Below are positions 24,900-33,553 of a DNA stretch of 43,529 nucleotides, piece by piece. The translations under genes and the position numbers were made by a program. A model generated the notes under the pieces. It had not been told where the DNA came from and ran no database searches. It worked only from the letters and a program-made list of their open reading frames with translations. Numbering within the stretch: the first letter of the stretch is position 1; each line of letters opens with the position of its first letter. The stretch covers positions 1 to 43,529 of the forward strand of contig JBKOUY010000041.1 of assembly GCA_046723645.1 (NCBI GenBank), in the 5' to 3' direction. The DNA is from DASQUK01 sp046723645. GTDB taxonomy: Bacteria; Actinomycetota; Acidimicrobiia; Acidimicrobiales; VFJN01.

Positions 24900-26269
24900 C
24901 CGTCTGGTTCGCCGACCAGGCCTGGCTCGGCGCCGACGGTCTGGCGGCGGGGGTGGTCCTGGAGGAGGCGGTGGGTGGAGGGCTTGCCCGCGTGGCGGCC
25001 GGGCAGGACCCGCCCGCAGGTGCCGTCCACCTGCCAGGGATCGTGGTGCCGGGGCTGGCGAATGTCCACTCGCACGCCTTCCACCGGGCGCTCCGGGGTC
25101 GGGCCCAGGCGGGCGCAGGCGACTTCTGGCGCTGGCGTGACCGCATGTACGTGCTTGCCGGCGTGCTCGACCCCGACGACGTGTTCGAGCTGGCCCGGGC
25201 CACGTACGCCGAGATGGCGTTGGCGGGGATCACCGCCGTCGGCGAGTTCCACTACCTCCACCACCGGCCCGACGGCCGGTCGTACGCAGACACCAACGTC
25301 ATGGGCACGGCGCTGATCGCGGCCGCCGCGGAGGCGGGGCTACGGCTCACCCTGCTCGACACCTGCTACCTGCGGTCGGGCTTCGGTGGTGGCTCGCGCC
25401 CGGCCGGCCCCCAGGTCAGGTTCGCCGATGCTGACGCCGAGAGCTGGGTGGCGCGGGTGGAGGACCTGGCCAACCAGGTCGGCAGTGGCTGGCGGCTCGG
25501 GGCGGCGGTCCACAGCGTCAGGGCGGTCGACGAGCGGTCGATGGCCGTCGTGGCCGGCTGGGCCCAGAGTCGCGGGTTGCCGCTCCACATGCACCTGTCG
25601 GAACAGCCCGCCGAGAACGAGGAGGCCCTGGCTGCCACCGGGCGCACGCCGACGGCGCTGGCCGAGGCCGCCGGGGTGCTCGGGCCCGGAACGGTGGCCG
25701 TGCACGCCACCCACCTCACCGCTCCGGACGTCAAGGCGCTGGGCGCGACGGGGACCGGCGTGTGCCTGTGCCCGACGACCGAGCGTGACCTCGGCGACGG
25801 CGTGGGGCCCGCCGCTCGGCTGGTGGCGGCGGGCTCCCCGCTGTCGCTCGGCACCGACAGCCACGCCATGATCGACCTGCTCGAGGAGGCCCGGCTGGTC
25901 GAGCTCCACGAGCGGCTGGCAGGCCATCACCGGGGCGGGCATTCGCCGGCCGCGCTGTTGGGGGCTGCGAGCGCCGCCGGCTACCGGGCGCTGGGCTGGT
26001 CGGGTGACGGGGACCGGCAACCGGGGCCGGGGGGTCTCGCACCCGGGAGCCCGGCCGATTTCGTGGTCCTCGACCGTGGGTCCGTGCGCCTCGCCGGCGT
26101 CGACGTGGCCGAGGGTGTCGCCGGCCTGATCTTCGCCGCCACCGCCGCCGACGTGACCGACGTCGTCGTCGGCGGCCGCACGATCGTCCGGGGCCGAAGC
26201 CACGTCGCGATCCCCGACGTCGCCCGCGACCTGCACCGGGCGATCACGTCCGCGTGGGCGCGGACGTGA
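24896..26269 (+). CDS. hutF: formimidoylglutamate deiminase
   Basis: Amidohydrolase that converts N-formimidoyl-glutamate to N-formyl-glutamate plus ammonia. 457 residues from the ATG at 24896. Metal ligands are H58 and H60 in LANVHSHAFHRALRG, the histidine in LPLHMHLSEQPAENE and the aspartate in LGTDSHAMIDLLEEAR; VGEFHYLHH is typical of HutF rather than guanine deaminase. This choice means the cell uses the five-step route ending with N-formylglutamate deformylase (HutG), which is not in this window. A short GGCCCG/CGGGCC dyad follows the stop. Confidence 0.92.
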   Translation: MTVWFADQAWLGADGLAAGVVLEEAVGGGLARVAAGQDPPAGAVHLPGIVVPGLANVHSHAFHRALRGRAQAGAGDFWRWRDRMYVLAGVLDPDDVFELARATYAEMALAGITAVGEFHYLHHRPDGRSYADTNVMGTALIAAAAEAGLRLTLLDTCYLRSGFGGGSRPAGPQVRFADADAESWVARVEDLANQVGSGWRLGAAVHSVRAVDERSMAVVAGWAQSRGLPLHMHLSEQPAENEEALAATGRTPTALAEAAGVLGPGTVAVHATHLTAPDVKALGATGTGVCLCPTTERDLGDGVGPAARLVAAGSPLSLGTDSHAMIDLLEEARLVELHERLAGHHRGGHSPAALLGAASAAGYRALGWSGDGDRQPGPGGLAPGSPADFVVLDRGSVRLAGVDVAEGVAGLIFAATAADVTDVVVGGRTIVRGRSHVAIPDVARDLHRAITSAWART

Positions 26270-26309
26270 GGCCCGCCGGGCCCTCGCCAGACCGCGGGGG
26301 CGGCGACAA

Positions 26310-27539
26310 GTGACCGCGTGGGATCTCCTGGTCGTCAACGCGGCCGTCGCCACGATGGACCCCGGCCGGCCCGTGCCGTACGGCCTGGTCGCCGACGGCG
26401 CGGTCGGCGTGACGGACGGCCGCGTCGCGTGGGTCGGGCGAATGGCCGACCTGCCCCCGGGCACCGCCGCCACCCGCTCCCTCGACGCCGCCGGCGCCCT
26501 CGTCACGCCGGGGCTGGTCGACTGCCACACCCACCTGGTGTTCGGCGGCGATCGCCTCGCGGAGTTCGAGGCCCGGCTGTCGGGTGCCAGTTACGAGGAG
26601 CTGGCCCGGCGGGGCGGCGGAATCGCCTCCACGGTCGCCGCCACCCGGGCGGAGGGCCCGGGCGACCTGGCGCGCTCCGCAACCCGCCGGGTCGAGCACC
26701 TGTTGAGCGACGGCGTGACCACCGTCGAGATCAAGTCGGGCTACGGGCTCGACCTCCAGACCGAGCGCCGGATGCTGGAAGCGGCCCGCCGGGTTGGCCA
26801 GGAGCTACCCGTGCGGGTATGCAAAACGTTCCTCGGCGCACACATGGTCCCGGAGGAGTACCGGGGCCGGCCCGACGCCTACGTCGACCTGGTGTGCGGC
26901 GACATGGTCCCGGCCATCGCAGCGGCGGGCCTGGCGGATGCGGTCGACGCCTTCTGCGAGCGCATCGCGTTCTCGGCCGAGCAGGTGGCGCGGGTCTTCG
27001 CGTCCGCCCGCCGGCAGGGCCTGCCGGTCAAGCTCCACGCCGACCAGCTCTCCGACGGCGGCGGGGCGGCGCTGGCCGCCTCGTTCGGGGCCCTGTCCGC
27101 CGATCACCTTGAGCACACGACGCCGGCCGGCGTTCGGGCGCTCGCCGGCGCGGGCACCGTCGCCGTCTTGTTGCCGGGCGCCACCCACACCCTCGGGGGG
27201 TCGGATCGCCCACCGGTGGCGGCGCTGCGGGCGGCCGGCGTGCCGCTCGCGGTTGCCACCGACGCCAACCCGGGGACGTCGCCGCTGCTGTCGCTGCGGC
27301 TGGCGTGCAACCTCGCCTGCGTGCTTCTCGGCCTCACCCCGGAGGAGGCACTGGCCGGCGCGACCCGGAACGCCGCCCGGGCGCTGGGCCTCGCGGGCAC
27401 GGCCGGGACACTGGCGCCCGGCACGGCCGGTGACCTGGTGATCTGGGACGCGGGGCGGCCGCCCGAACTGGTCTATTGGCTCGGTGGAGACCTGGCCCGC
27501 ACGGTCGTGGTGGCCGGCGAGGTCGTCCGCTCGGCGTGA
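26310..27539 (+). CDS. hutI: imidazolonepropionase
   Basis: Opens the imidazolone ring to formimidoylglutamate, the step between HutU and HutF. 409 residues from the GTG at 26310. Metal-binding residues H73 and H75 lie in TPGLVDCHTHLVFGGDR; the substrate arginine follows. Further marks are VEIKSGYGLDLQTE, VKLHADQLSD and ATDANPGTSPLLSLRLACNL. Forty bases after hutF and last gene of the operon; converges with the SRPBCC gene 7 bases later with no obvious terminator between them. Confidence 0.94.
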   Translation: MTAWDLLVVNAAVATMDPGRPVPYGLVADGAVGVTDGRVAWVGRMADLPPGTAATRSLDAAGALVTPGLVDCHTHLVFGGDRLAEFEARLSGASYEELARRGGGIASTVAATRAEGPGDLARSATRRVEHLLSDGVTTVEIKSGYGLDLQTERRMLEAARRVGQELPVRVCKTFLGAHMVPEEYRGRPDAYVDLVCGDMVPAIAAAGLADAVDAFCERIAFSAEQVARVFASARRQGLPVKLHADQLSDGGGAALAASFGALSADHLEHTTPAGVRALAGAGTVAVLLPGATHTLGGSDRPPVAALRAAGVPLAVATDANPGTSPLLSLRLACNLACVLLGLTPEEALAGATRNAARALGLAGTAGTLAPGTAGDLVIWDAGRPPELVYWLGGDLARTVVVAGEVVRSA

Positions 27540-27546
27540 TCGCTCG

Positions 27547-27981
27547 CTATCCGCCCGACTCGGAGCGCCGCTTGAGGCCGTCGGCCTCCATCTGGACGTA
27601 GCGGCGGCTGCGGGAGCCCGTCAGCCGGGACACGACCGGGGCCAGGAACCCCTCCTGGTCGAGCGAGAGGGTGACCGGCACCCGGCCGTCGCGTGCGGGC
27701 GCCAGGCGGTGACCACCGGTGGTCGTGACCCCGGGGACCCTCGATGTCCAGTTGAAGACCTCGCCGGGTGTGTACTCGGTGACCTCCCACACCAGGCTCG
27801 GCATCCCGGGTTGCTTGACCCGCGCCCGGCTGCCGACACCGAAGTCGCCGGGGTCCAGCCGCTCGACCGCCGACACGGAGGCGGTCCACTCCGGCCAGCG
27901 CTCGACGTCGCTGAGCGTCGACCAGATCAGCGCGGGGCTGGCGGCGATCTCGATCGAGACCTCGTGGTGCATGGGGATCAC
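27547..27981 (-). CDS. SRPBCC-family (polyketide cyclase/dehydrase-like) protein
   Basis: 144 residues from the GTG at 27981, which overlaps the stop of the transporter gene (GTGA); the ATG at 27972 is an equally good start. The order HHEVSIEIAASPALIWSTLSDVERWPEW, GVGSRARV, then a C-terminal helix RRYVQMEADGLKRR is the START-like helix-grip fold that binds a hydrophobic ligand in a deep cavity. No catalytic residues can be assigned. Co-transcription with an MFS exporter suggests the pair handles one small hydrophobic compound, which I cannot name. Confidence 0.8.
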   Translation of the reverse strand: MIPMHHEVSIEIAASPALIWSTLSDVERWPEWTASVSAVERLDPGDFGVGSRARVKQPGMPSLVWEVTEYTPGEVFNWTSRVPGVTTTGGHRLAPARDGRVPVTLSLDQEGFLAPVVSRLTGSRSRRYVQMEADGLKRRSESGG

Positions 27982-29150
27982 TTTCGCGTAGTGGCTGCCT
28001 GCCTCTCGGCGGCGTCGCCGGCTCGGGGCCCGCGGTCCCGCCAGTTCACCACGGCGAACGTGACGGCCAGCGCCAGGTACACCAGCAGCACCGTGGTGAT
28101 TCCCGCGTGGTCGGCCACCACGCCCGCCACCAGCGGGACCAGCACCGCGACCTGGGCCACCGCCGACACCACCGCCGAGGTCGTTCCCCCCTGTCCGGGA
28201 CGGAGCGTCAGCACGCGGGCCTCGAGCGAGATCCAGGCCAGGCTCACCGCCGCGCCCACACCCGCGGCGCCCAGCGCGGCGACGAGCGGGTGCGCAGCCA
28301 GCACGATGGCGCCGACGCCACCGACGAGCAGGGCGGCCGGAGCCCGGACCGTGATGTCCGGACGCTCGACCCGTGACGCCCAGGCGGCGGCCGCCACGCC
28401 ACCGGCGAGGCCCATGCCCGCCGTGAGGGCGGCCATCCCTGCGGGCTGGCCGCGGGTGGCGACCAGGTAGGCGATCGCGAAGGCGAGGAACGGCTCGTCG
28501 AACACGTCGACCAACGCCGACAGGAGGCCCAGCCGTAGCACGCGCCGGTCACGCAGCACGGCGACCACGTCACCGTGTGGCCGCGCCTTGCCGTCGGGCC
28601 CCGCACGCGGTGGACGGCTCGGGGCCGGCAGCGGCTGGCTCGCCAGCAGCAGGCCGTAGCCGGCCATCCCCACGCCCGCGACCACGAACGCCGCCCGCCA
28701 GCCCAGGCCCGTGGCCAGGCAGGCCGCCAGCAGTGCGGGACCAGCCAGGTCGCCAATCGCCCCCAGGAGCGTCGCCCTGGCCACGGCCAGCTCGATCCTG
28801 TCGCGCGCCACGTCGACCAGCGCCACGTCGGTGGCCCGGACCATGGCGTCGCCGGCGAAGCCCATCAGCGTGATGGCCGCCACCAGCATCCAAAACCCCG
28901 TGCCGGCCGCGAACAACAACAGGCCGGCGGCGTACCCGAGCGCCCCGCCGGCGGCGATGATCCTCCGGCTGTGGCGGTCGGCGAGTACCCCGAAGACGCC
29001 TCCGACCACCCCGATGCCGGGGTAGAGGCCCAGGAGCACGGCGGCCCGCGTGTAGCTCAGGTCGAGGTCGCCACGCAGGGGCTCCAGCGAGCCAAACGGA
29101 AGGAACGCAACCGTCTCGTCGGCGAAGCTGGCGGCGAGCAGCGACACCAC
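27978..29150 (-). CDS. MFS transporter
   Basis: 390 residues, nearly all in hydrophobic helices (11-12). The loop GVLADRHSRRII after the second helix matches the MFS signature GxLaDrxGrr, and a central hydrophilic stretch (PRAGPDGKARPHGD) splits the two halves. The substrate is unknown. The GTG at 29150 is the first start in the frame; the first helix begins immediately, so a few N-terminal residues may be missing or the protein may be slightly short. First gene of a pair with the SRPBCC gene, divergent from the SDR gene. Confidence 0.85.
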   Translation of the reverse strand: MVSLLAASFADETVAFLPFGSLEPLRGDLDLSYTRAAVLLGLYPGIGVVGGVFGVLADRHSRRIIAAGGALGYAAGLLLFAAGTGFWMLVAAITLMGFAGDAMVRATDVALVDVARDRIELAVARATLLGAIGDLAGPALLAACLATGLGWRAAFVVAGVGMAGYGLLLASQPLPAPSRPPRAGPDGKARPHGDVVAVLRDRRVLRLGLLSALVDVFDEPFLAFAIAYLVATRGQPAGMAALTAGMGLAGGVAAAAWASRVERPDITVRAPAALLVGGVGAIVLAAHPLVAALGAAGVGAAVSLAWISLEARVLTLRPGQGGTTSAVVSAVAQVAVLVPLVAGVVADHAGITTVLLVYLALAVTFAVVNWRDRGPRAGDAAERQAATTRK

Positions 29151-29426
29151 GAGGGCCGGCGGTGCCGCGGTTGCGATCTGGCTAGTTCACCATCGGAGGC
29201 GTGAGCGCACGGGCAGCAGGCTACTGGGGTGGCTCGCAACACGGCGCCGGAAATCGACGGCCCCGACGCCGCTGGCTGGGTCCTCGTCCTCGCCGCAGCT
29301 ACGGCTGCGCCTTCGTCCTGCGTCCTTACCAGCGACGCCGGATGGCTCGCCGATTTCCGGGCGAGCGTTACGACCCGCCCCACTGACGGCGACACCCGGG
29401 CCCACCCGATCGATTATGAAGAGGCC

Positions 29427-30173
29427 ATGATCGTGCTGGTGACGGGAGGTACGCGGGGCCTGGGGCGTGGCCTGAGCGAGGCGTTCCTCGACCAGGGCCA
29501 CGACGTCGTGGTGTGCGGGCGGACGGCGCCCGACGCGCTGCCGACCGGCGCCACAGGCGAACGGGCCGCCAGCTTCGTCGCCGCCGACGTGCGTGATCCC
29601 GACCAGGTCGAGGCCCTGGTGCGCGCGGTCGTCGACCGGCACGGCCGGCTCGACGTCCTGATCAACAACGCCGGCGGCTCCCCACCGGCCGACGCCGCCA
29701 CCGCGTCGCCCCGCTTCGTGGCGGCGATCATCACGCTCAACCTGGTGGCCCCCTTCGTCGTCTCCCAACGGGCGAACGAGGTGATGCAGAAGCAGCCAGA
29801 CGGCGGCTCGATCATCAACATCTCGTCGCTCTGCGGCCTGCGCCCCTCCCCCGGCACCGCCGCCTACGGGGCCGCCAAGGCGGGGCTGATCAACCTCACC
29901 GAGAGCCTGGCCGTCGAGTTCGCCCCCAAGGTCCGGGTCAACTGCGTGACCGCCGGCGCGCTCGAGACCGACGAGCTGCACAGCGCCTATGGCGGCGACG
30001 CCTACTTCGAGGCGGTGGCGGCCACGGTCCCTCTGGGGCGCATGGGCCGGCCGCCGGATGTCGCGAAGGCTTGCCTCTTCCTGGCGTCGGAGGCCGCGTC
30101 GTTCATCACGGGCGCCAACCTCGTGGTCCACGGCGGCGGCGACGATCCGCCCGCGGTGACGGGCGACGGGTGA
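29427..30173 (+). CDS. short-chain dehydrogenase/reductase (SDR)
   Basis: 248 residues from the ATG at 29427, with GAAGAGG just upstream; the frame is open for 66 more codons, but those lack any conserved pattern. Classical SDR marks are TGGTRGLG (6-13) for NAD(P), NNAG (80-83), the catalytic serine around NISSLCG and Y147-x3-K151 (AYGAAKAGL). Its closest-looking types are 3-oxoacyl-ACP reductase-like enzymes; the substrate is not evident. Coupled by a GTGA overlap to the FAD oxidoreductase, so they probably act in one pathway. The 276 bases before it, shared with the divergent MFS gene, show no clear operator. Confidence 0.88.
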   Translation: MIVLVTGGTRGLGRGLSEAFLDQGHDVVVCGRTAPDALPTGATGERAASFVAADVRDPDQVEALVRAVVDRHGRLDVLINNAGGSPPADAATASPRFVAAIITLNLVAPFVVSQRANEVMQKQPDGGSIINISSLCGLRPSPGTAAYGAAKAGLINLTESLAVEFAPKVRVNCVTAGALETDELHSAYGGDAYFEAVAATVPLGRMGRPPDVAKACLFLASEAASFITGANLVVHGGGDDPPAVTGDG

Positions 30174-31474
30174 CCGTCCAGGCGCTGCGATCGCCGTCGT
30201 ATCGCGAGGCCGTCCTCTGGCAGGAGCAGGCCACGTTTCCGGACGTCCCGGCGTCGCCACCGCCGCCATCGGCGGACTACGTGGTGGTCGGGGCGGGGTA
30301 CGCGGGGCTGTCGTGCGCGCGCGAGCTGGCCCGGGCGGGGCGCTCGGTCGCAGTGCTCGACGCCCACGCCGTGGGCTGGGGGGCCAGCAGCCGCAACGGC
30401 GGCATGGTGATCCCCGAGCTGAAGGCCGGCCCGGCGGCCCTCGGGCGCGCGTACGGCCACCTGGGGCGGCGCATGTACGACGAGGCCAACGAGGCGTTCG
30501 ACCATGTCGAGGGCCTGATCGCCGAGGAGTCGATCGAGTGCGACTACCGCCGGACCGGCCAGCTGTACCTCGCCCACGCCGAGCGGGTGGTGCCGGCGTT
30601 GCGGGCCTTGGCGCGCGAGCACGGCGACGAGCTGGGCGAGCCGGTGAGGTTCGTATCCCGCGATGCGCTCGGCGACGAGGTGGGATCGGCCGTATACGCG
30701 GCTGGCGTGGTGATGGAGCGCACCGGTGGGCTGCACCCGGCGCGCTTCCACGCCGGCCTGCTGCGCCTGGCCCTCGCCGCCGGGGCATCCGTGCACCCCG
30801 CGACGCCGGCGACCGCCATCGACCGTCGACCGGGCAAGGCTGCCGGCTTCCGCGTTGCGACCCCCCGTGGGGCGGTCGACGCCGCCGCCGTCGTGGTCTG
30901 CACGAACGCCTACGCCGATGGCCTGCTGCCCGAGCTGCGCCGCCGGGTGCTGCCCGTGGGGAGCTTCATCATCGCCACCGAGGTGCTCGGTCCGGACCTG
31001 GCCCGCTCGGTCAGCCCGCGCGACCGCATGCTCGTCGACAGCAAGAACTTCCTCTTCTACTGGCGGCTGACGCCCGACCGTCGCCTGGTGTTCGGCGGCC
31101 GCCGGAGCCTGGCACCGTCGACGATCCCGCAGGCCCGCGACTTCCTCTACCGGTCGATGCTCCGCGTCCATCCCCAGCTCGCCGGCGCGCGCATCGACCG
31201 GGCCTGGGGCGGCAACGTCGCTATCACCCTCGACCGCCTTCCCCATGTCGGCCGGCTCGACGGGGCCTGGTACCTCGCCGGCTGCAACGGCTCCGGGGTG
31301 GCGCTCAACACCTGGCTCGGCGCCCGGATGGCGCGCCACCTGCTCGGTGACGCCGCGCTGCCGTCGTTCGCGGAGCTGCGGCACCGCCCGGTGCCGCTGC
31401 ACACCGCCCGGGCCGCCTACCTGCCGCTGGTCGGGCTGTGGTTCCGCTGGCAGGACCGGGGGTTCGCGGGTTGA
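30170..31474 (+). CDS. FAD-dependent amine oxidoreductase (DAO/PuuB-like)
   Basis: 434 residues from the GTG at 30170. The N-terminal dinucleotide fold has VVVGAGYAGLSCARELA (38-54) and the acidic end of strand 2 at VAVLDA (60-65), followed by WGASSRNGGMVIPE, the segment typical of gamma-glutamylputrescine oxidase and related DadA-type enzymes. The C-terminal WGGNVAITLDRLPHVGRL and GCNGSGVALNTWLG complete the FAD site. Given the polyamine genes that follow from 31960 on, a polyamine-related amine is a reasonable substrate, but glycine- or sarcosine-type substrates cannot be excluded. It converges with the zinc-ribbon gene. Confidence 0.85.
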   Translation: MTVQALRSPSYREAVLWQEQATFPDVPASPPPPSADYVVVGAGYAGLSCARELARAGRSVAVLDAHAVGWGASSRNGGMVIPELKAGPAALGRAYGHLGRRMYDEANEAFDHVEGLIAEESIECDYRRTGQLYLAHAERVVPALRALAREHGDELGEPVRFVSRDALGDEVGSAVYAAGVVMERTGGLHPARFHAGLLRLALAAGASVHPATPATAIDRRPGKAAGFRVATPRGAVDAAAVVVCTNAYADGLLPELRRRVLPVGSFIIATEVLGPDLARSVSPRDRMLVDSKNFLFYWRLTPDRRLVFGGRRSLAPSTIPQARDFLYRSMLRVHPQLAGARIDRAWGGNVAITLDRLPHVGRLDGAWYLAGCNGSGVALNTWLGARMARHLLGDAALPSFAELRHRPVPLHTARAAYLPLVGLWFRWQDRGFAG

Positions 31475-31478
31475 TCCG

Positions 31479-31724
31479 TCAGGGCGAGGGAACCCGGTCG
31501 ACCACCTCGTCGGTGTGCTCCGCCATGCGGGCGCAGTGGGCGCAGCAGTAGAAGCGGCCGCTCACCTCGGCGCCGTGGCCGATGACGGCGCAGCCGCAGT
31601 GCTCGCACCGGGGCGCCAGGCTGGAGATGGCGCACTCGAAGCTGTCGAACGTGTGCCGATCGCCAGCCGCGATCACCTCGAACGACTTGTCGTAGTCGTT
31701 CCCGCAGACCTCGCACTCGGCCAT
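31479..31724 (-). CDS. small cysteine-rich zinc-ribbon protein
   Basis: 81 residues, nine cysteines. Cys pairs are C4-x2-C7, C40-x2-C43-x-C45 and C60-C61-x2-C64, with C31 alone, plus histidines at 24, 42 and 50. The pattern MAECEVCGNDYDKSFEV...HTFDSFECAI...C.HCGC.VIGHG...FYCCAHCA is seen in small conserved bacterial proteins often labelled metallothionein-like or zinc-ribbon. Likely binds two or more metal ions; the role is unknown. Strong ribosome site (AAAGGTGG) before the ATG. Confidence 0.75.
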   Translation of the reverse strand: MAECEVCGNDYDKSFEVIAAGDRHTFDSFECAISSLAPRCEHCGCAVIGHGAEVSGRFYCCAHCARMAEHTDEVVDRVPSP

Positions 31725-31902
31725 GGGACCACCTTTCCGTCGTCGGAGCCACGTGCGGCCCGGCCTGTTCGCTACCCGCCGGGCACCGTCGCTACGCAGC
31801 CGGCGGGCCGCGAAGGTTCCGATTCTGTAGTCCTACCGATGGGGCTCGGCGAGGGCGGGCTTACCGTCGACGACGTCGTCATCGTGGCGGAGCGGGTGCT
31901 TG

Positions 31903-31923
31903 ACCCGGGGCCCGCCCCCGGGT
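31903..31923 (-). terminator. GC-rich hairpin downstream of patD
   Basis: ACCCGGGG and CCCCGGGT form a perfect 8-bp stem around a 5-base loop, starting 36 bases beyond the patD stop on its strand. It lacks a T-run. The rest of 31725-31959 holds only a 43-codon plus-strand ORF of doubtful meaning. Confidence 0.4.
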
Positions 31924-31959
31924 GGCACCGGCCCGACGACCGACGTGTTCCCGGTGGGG

Positions 31960-33381
31960 TCAGTGGCTGACCATCACGTGCTTGAGCTCGGTGTAGTGCT
32001 CGATCGCGTACAGCGACATGTCCTTGCCGTAGCCGCTCTGCTTGAAGCCGCCGTGGGGCAGCTCCGACACGAGGGGGATGTGATCGTTGACCCACACGGT
32101 GCCGAACTGCAGCGCCCGTGACATGCGCATCGCCCGGCCGATGTCGCGGGTCCACACGCTGGCTGCGAGGCCGTAGTCCACGTCGTTGGCCCAGGCCAGG
32201 GCCTGGTCCTCGTCGCTGAAGCGCTGGACGCTCACCACCGGGCCGAACACCTCGCGTTGCACCATCTCGGAGTCCTGCCCCGGGTTCGCGACCACGGTCG
32301 CCTGATAGAAGAAGCCGGGGCCGTCGATCACCTCGCCCCCCGCCACCAGCTCGGCCCCCGCCTCCACCGCGCGGCTCACCATGCCGGCCACCCGCTCCCG
32401 CTGGGCCGCCGAGACCAGGGGTCCGACGGCGGTGTCCTCGAGCGTGGGATCGCCGACGTCGAGGCCGCCGACGGCGTCGCCGAGGTCTCCGAGCAAGCGG
32501 TCGTAGACGCCCGGCCCGGCGACCACGCGGCACGGCGCGGTGCAGTCCTGGCCGGTGTTGTAGTAGGCGTTCTCCGCTAGGCAGCCGACCAGGGCCTCGA
32601 CGTCCGCGTCGTCGAACACCAGCACCGGCGCCTTGCCGCCCAGCTCCAGGTGGACCCGCTTGAGCGAGTCGGCGGCTTTGCGCGCGATGAGTTTGCCGGT
32701 CTCGACGTCGCCGGTGAGCGACACCATGGCCACCCCCGGGTGGCGCACGAATGCGTCGCCCACCGTCTCGCCCTGCCCGCACACCACGTTGAAGACGCCC
32801 GGCGGGAAGATGTCGGCCGAGATCTCCGCCAGCCGCAGGGCGGTCAGCGGGGTCAGCTCGGACGGCTTCAGGATGAACGTGTTGCCGGCTGCGAGCGCGG
32901 GGCCCAGCTTCCACGTCGCCATGTTGAGCGGGTAGTTCCACGGCGCGATGCCGACGCAGACGCCGATCGGATCGCGCCGCAGCATGGAGGTGTATCCATC
33001 GAGGTACTCGCCCGCGGCCTGGGTCTGGAGCGTGCGCGCCGCCCCGGCGAAGAAACGGAGGTTGTCGACGGTCAGGTCGAACTCGAAGTCGATGATCGAG
33101 ACGGGCTTGCCGACGTTGGTCATCTCGATCTGCTTGAGGTCGTCGATGTTGGCCTGGATGGCGTCGGCCAGGGCGAGCAGCTTCTCGCTACGCTCCCGCG
33201 GCGTGGTGGCCCCCCAGCTGGTGAACGCCTCCGCGGCCACGGCGACCGCAGCGTCAGCGTCGGTGGCGTCGCTCGACGGCACCTGCGCGATCGTCTCGCC
33301 CGTGGCGGGGTTCAGCACCTCGTCGGTGGCGCCCGTCGCGGCGGGCTTCCACGCCCCGCCGATGAAGTTCTCGTGCGGCAC
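31960..33381 (-). CDS. patD: gamma-aminobutyraldehyde dehydrogenase
   Basis: Oxidises 4-aminobutanal from putrescine to GABA with NAD. 473 residues from the GTG at 33381, with a strong ribosome site (GGAGGGGAG); the frame is open further upstream but not conserved. The general base is E246 (HLELGGKAPVLVFDDAD) and the nucleophile C280 (NTGQDCTAPCRV). IAPWNYPLNMATWKLGPAL, SLTGDVETGK and the ending SGYGKDMSLYAIEHYTELKH match E. coli PatD closely, including the length. Divergent from the potA operon across 172 bases. Confidence 0.92.
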   Translation of the reverse strand: MPHENFIGGAWKPAATGATDEVLNPATGETIAQVPSSDATDADAAVAVAAEAFTSWGATTPRERSEKLLALADAIQANIDDLKQIEMTNVGKPVSIIDFEFDLTVDNLRFFAGAARTLQTQAAGEYLDGYTSMLRRDPIGVCVGIAPWNYPLNMATWKLGPALAAGNTFILKPSELTPLTALRLAEISADIFPPGVFNVVCGQGETVGDAFVRHPGVAMVSLTGDVETGKLIARKAADSLKRVHLELGGKAPVLVFDDADVEALVGCLAENAYYNTGQDCTAPCRVVAGPGVYDRLLGDLGDAVGGLDVGDPTLEDTAVGPLVSAAQRERVAGMVSRAVEAGAELVAGGEVIDGPGFFYQATVVANPGQDSEMVQREVFGPVVSVQRFSDEDQALAWANDVDYGLAASVWTRDIGRAMRMSRALQFGTVWVNDHIPLVSELPHGGFKQSGYGKDMSLYAIEHYTELKHVMVSH

Positions 33382-33450
33382 GGTTCGTCTCCCCTCCGTT
33401 GCGTCCGCCCAGAGCTTCCACCGGTGACACACGGCCCCGCAAGCGATTCC

Positions 33451-33488
33451 GTTGCAGGCCCGTGAAATGACAACAGGATCGGTTGCAG
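33451..33488. promoter_or_regulatory. GTTGCAG direct repeats in the patD/potA divergent region
   Basis: GTTGCAG occurs at 33451-33457 and 33482-33488, exactly 31 bases (about three helical turns) apart, with a CAAC-n7-GTTG dyad (33471-33485) overlapping the second copy. This position between two divergent polyamine genes suits an operator, with the Lrp/AsnC protein at the end of the operon as candidate regulator. Inference only. Confidence 0.3.
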
Positions 33489-33553
33489 AGTCGCCGATAG
33501 TCCGCGAATCTTCCTGGTCGGACGGCGGGGTGTAACACAAGGGGGGGTCTGAC

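Noticed and set aside
29229..29426. N-terminal extension of the SDR reading frame
   Set aside because: No conserved pattern before ATG 29427, which has its own ribosome site and starts right at the Rossmann strand.
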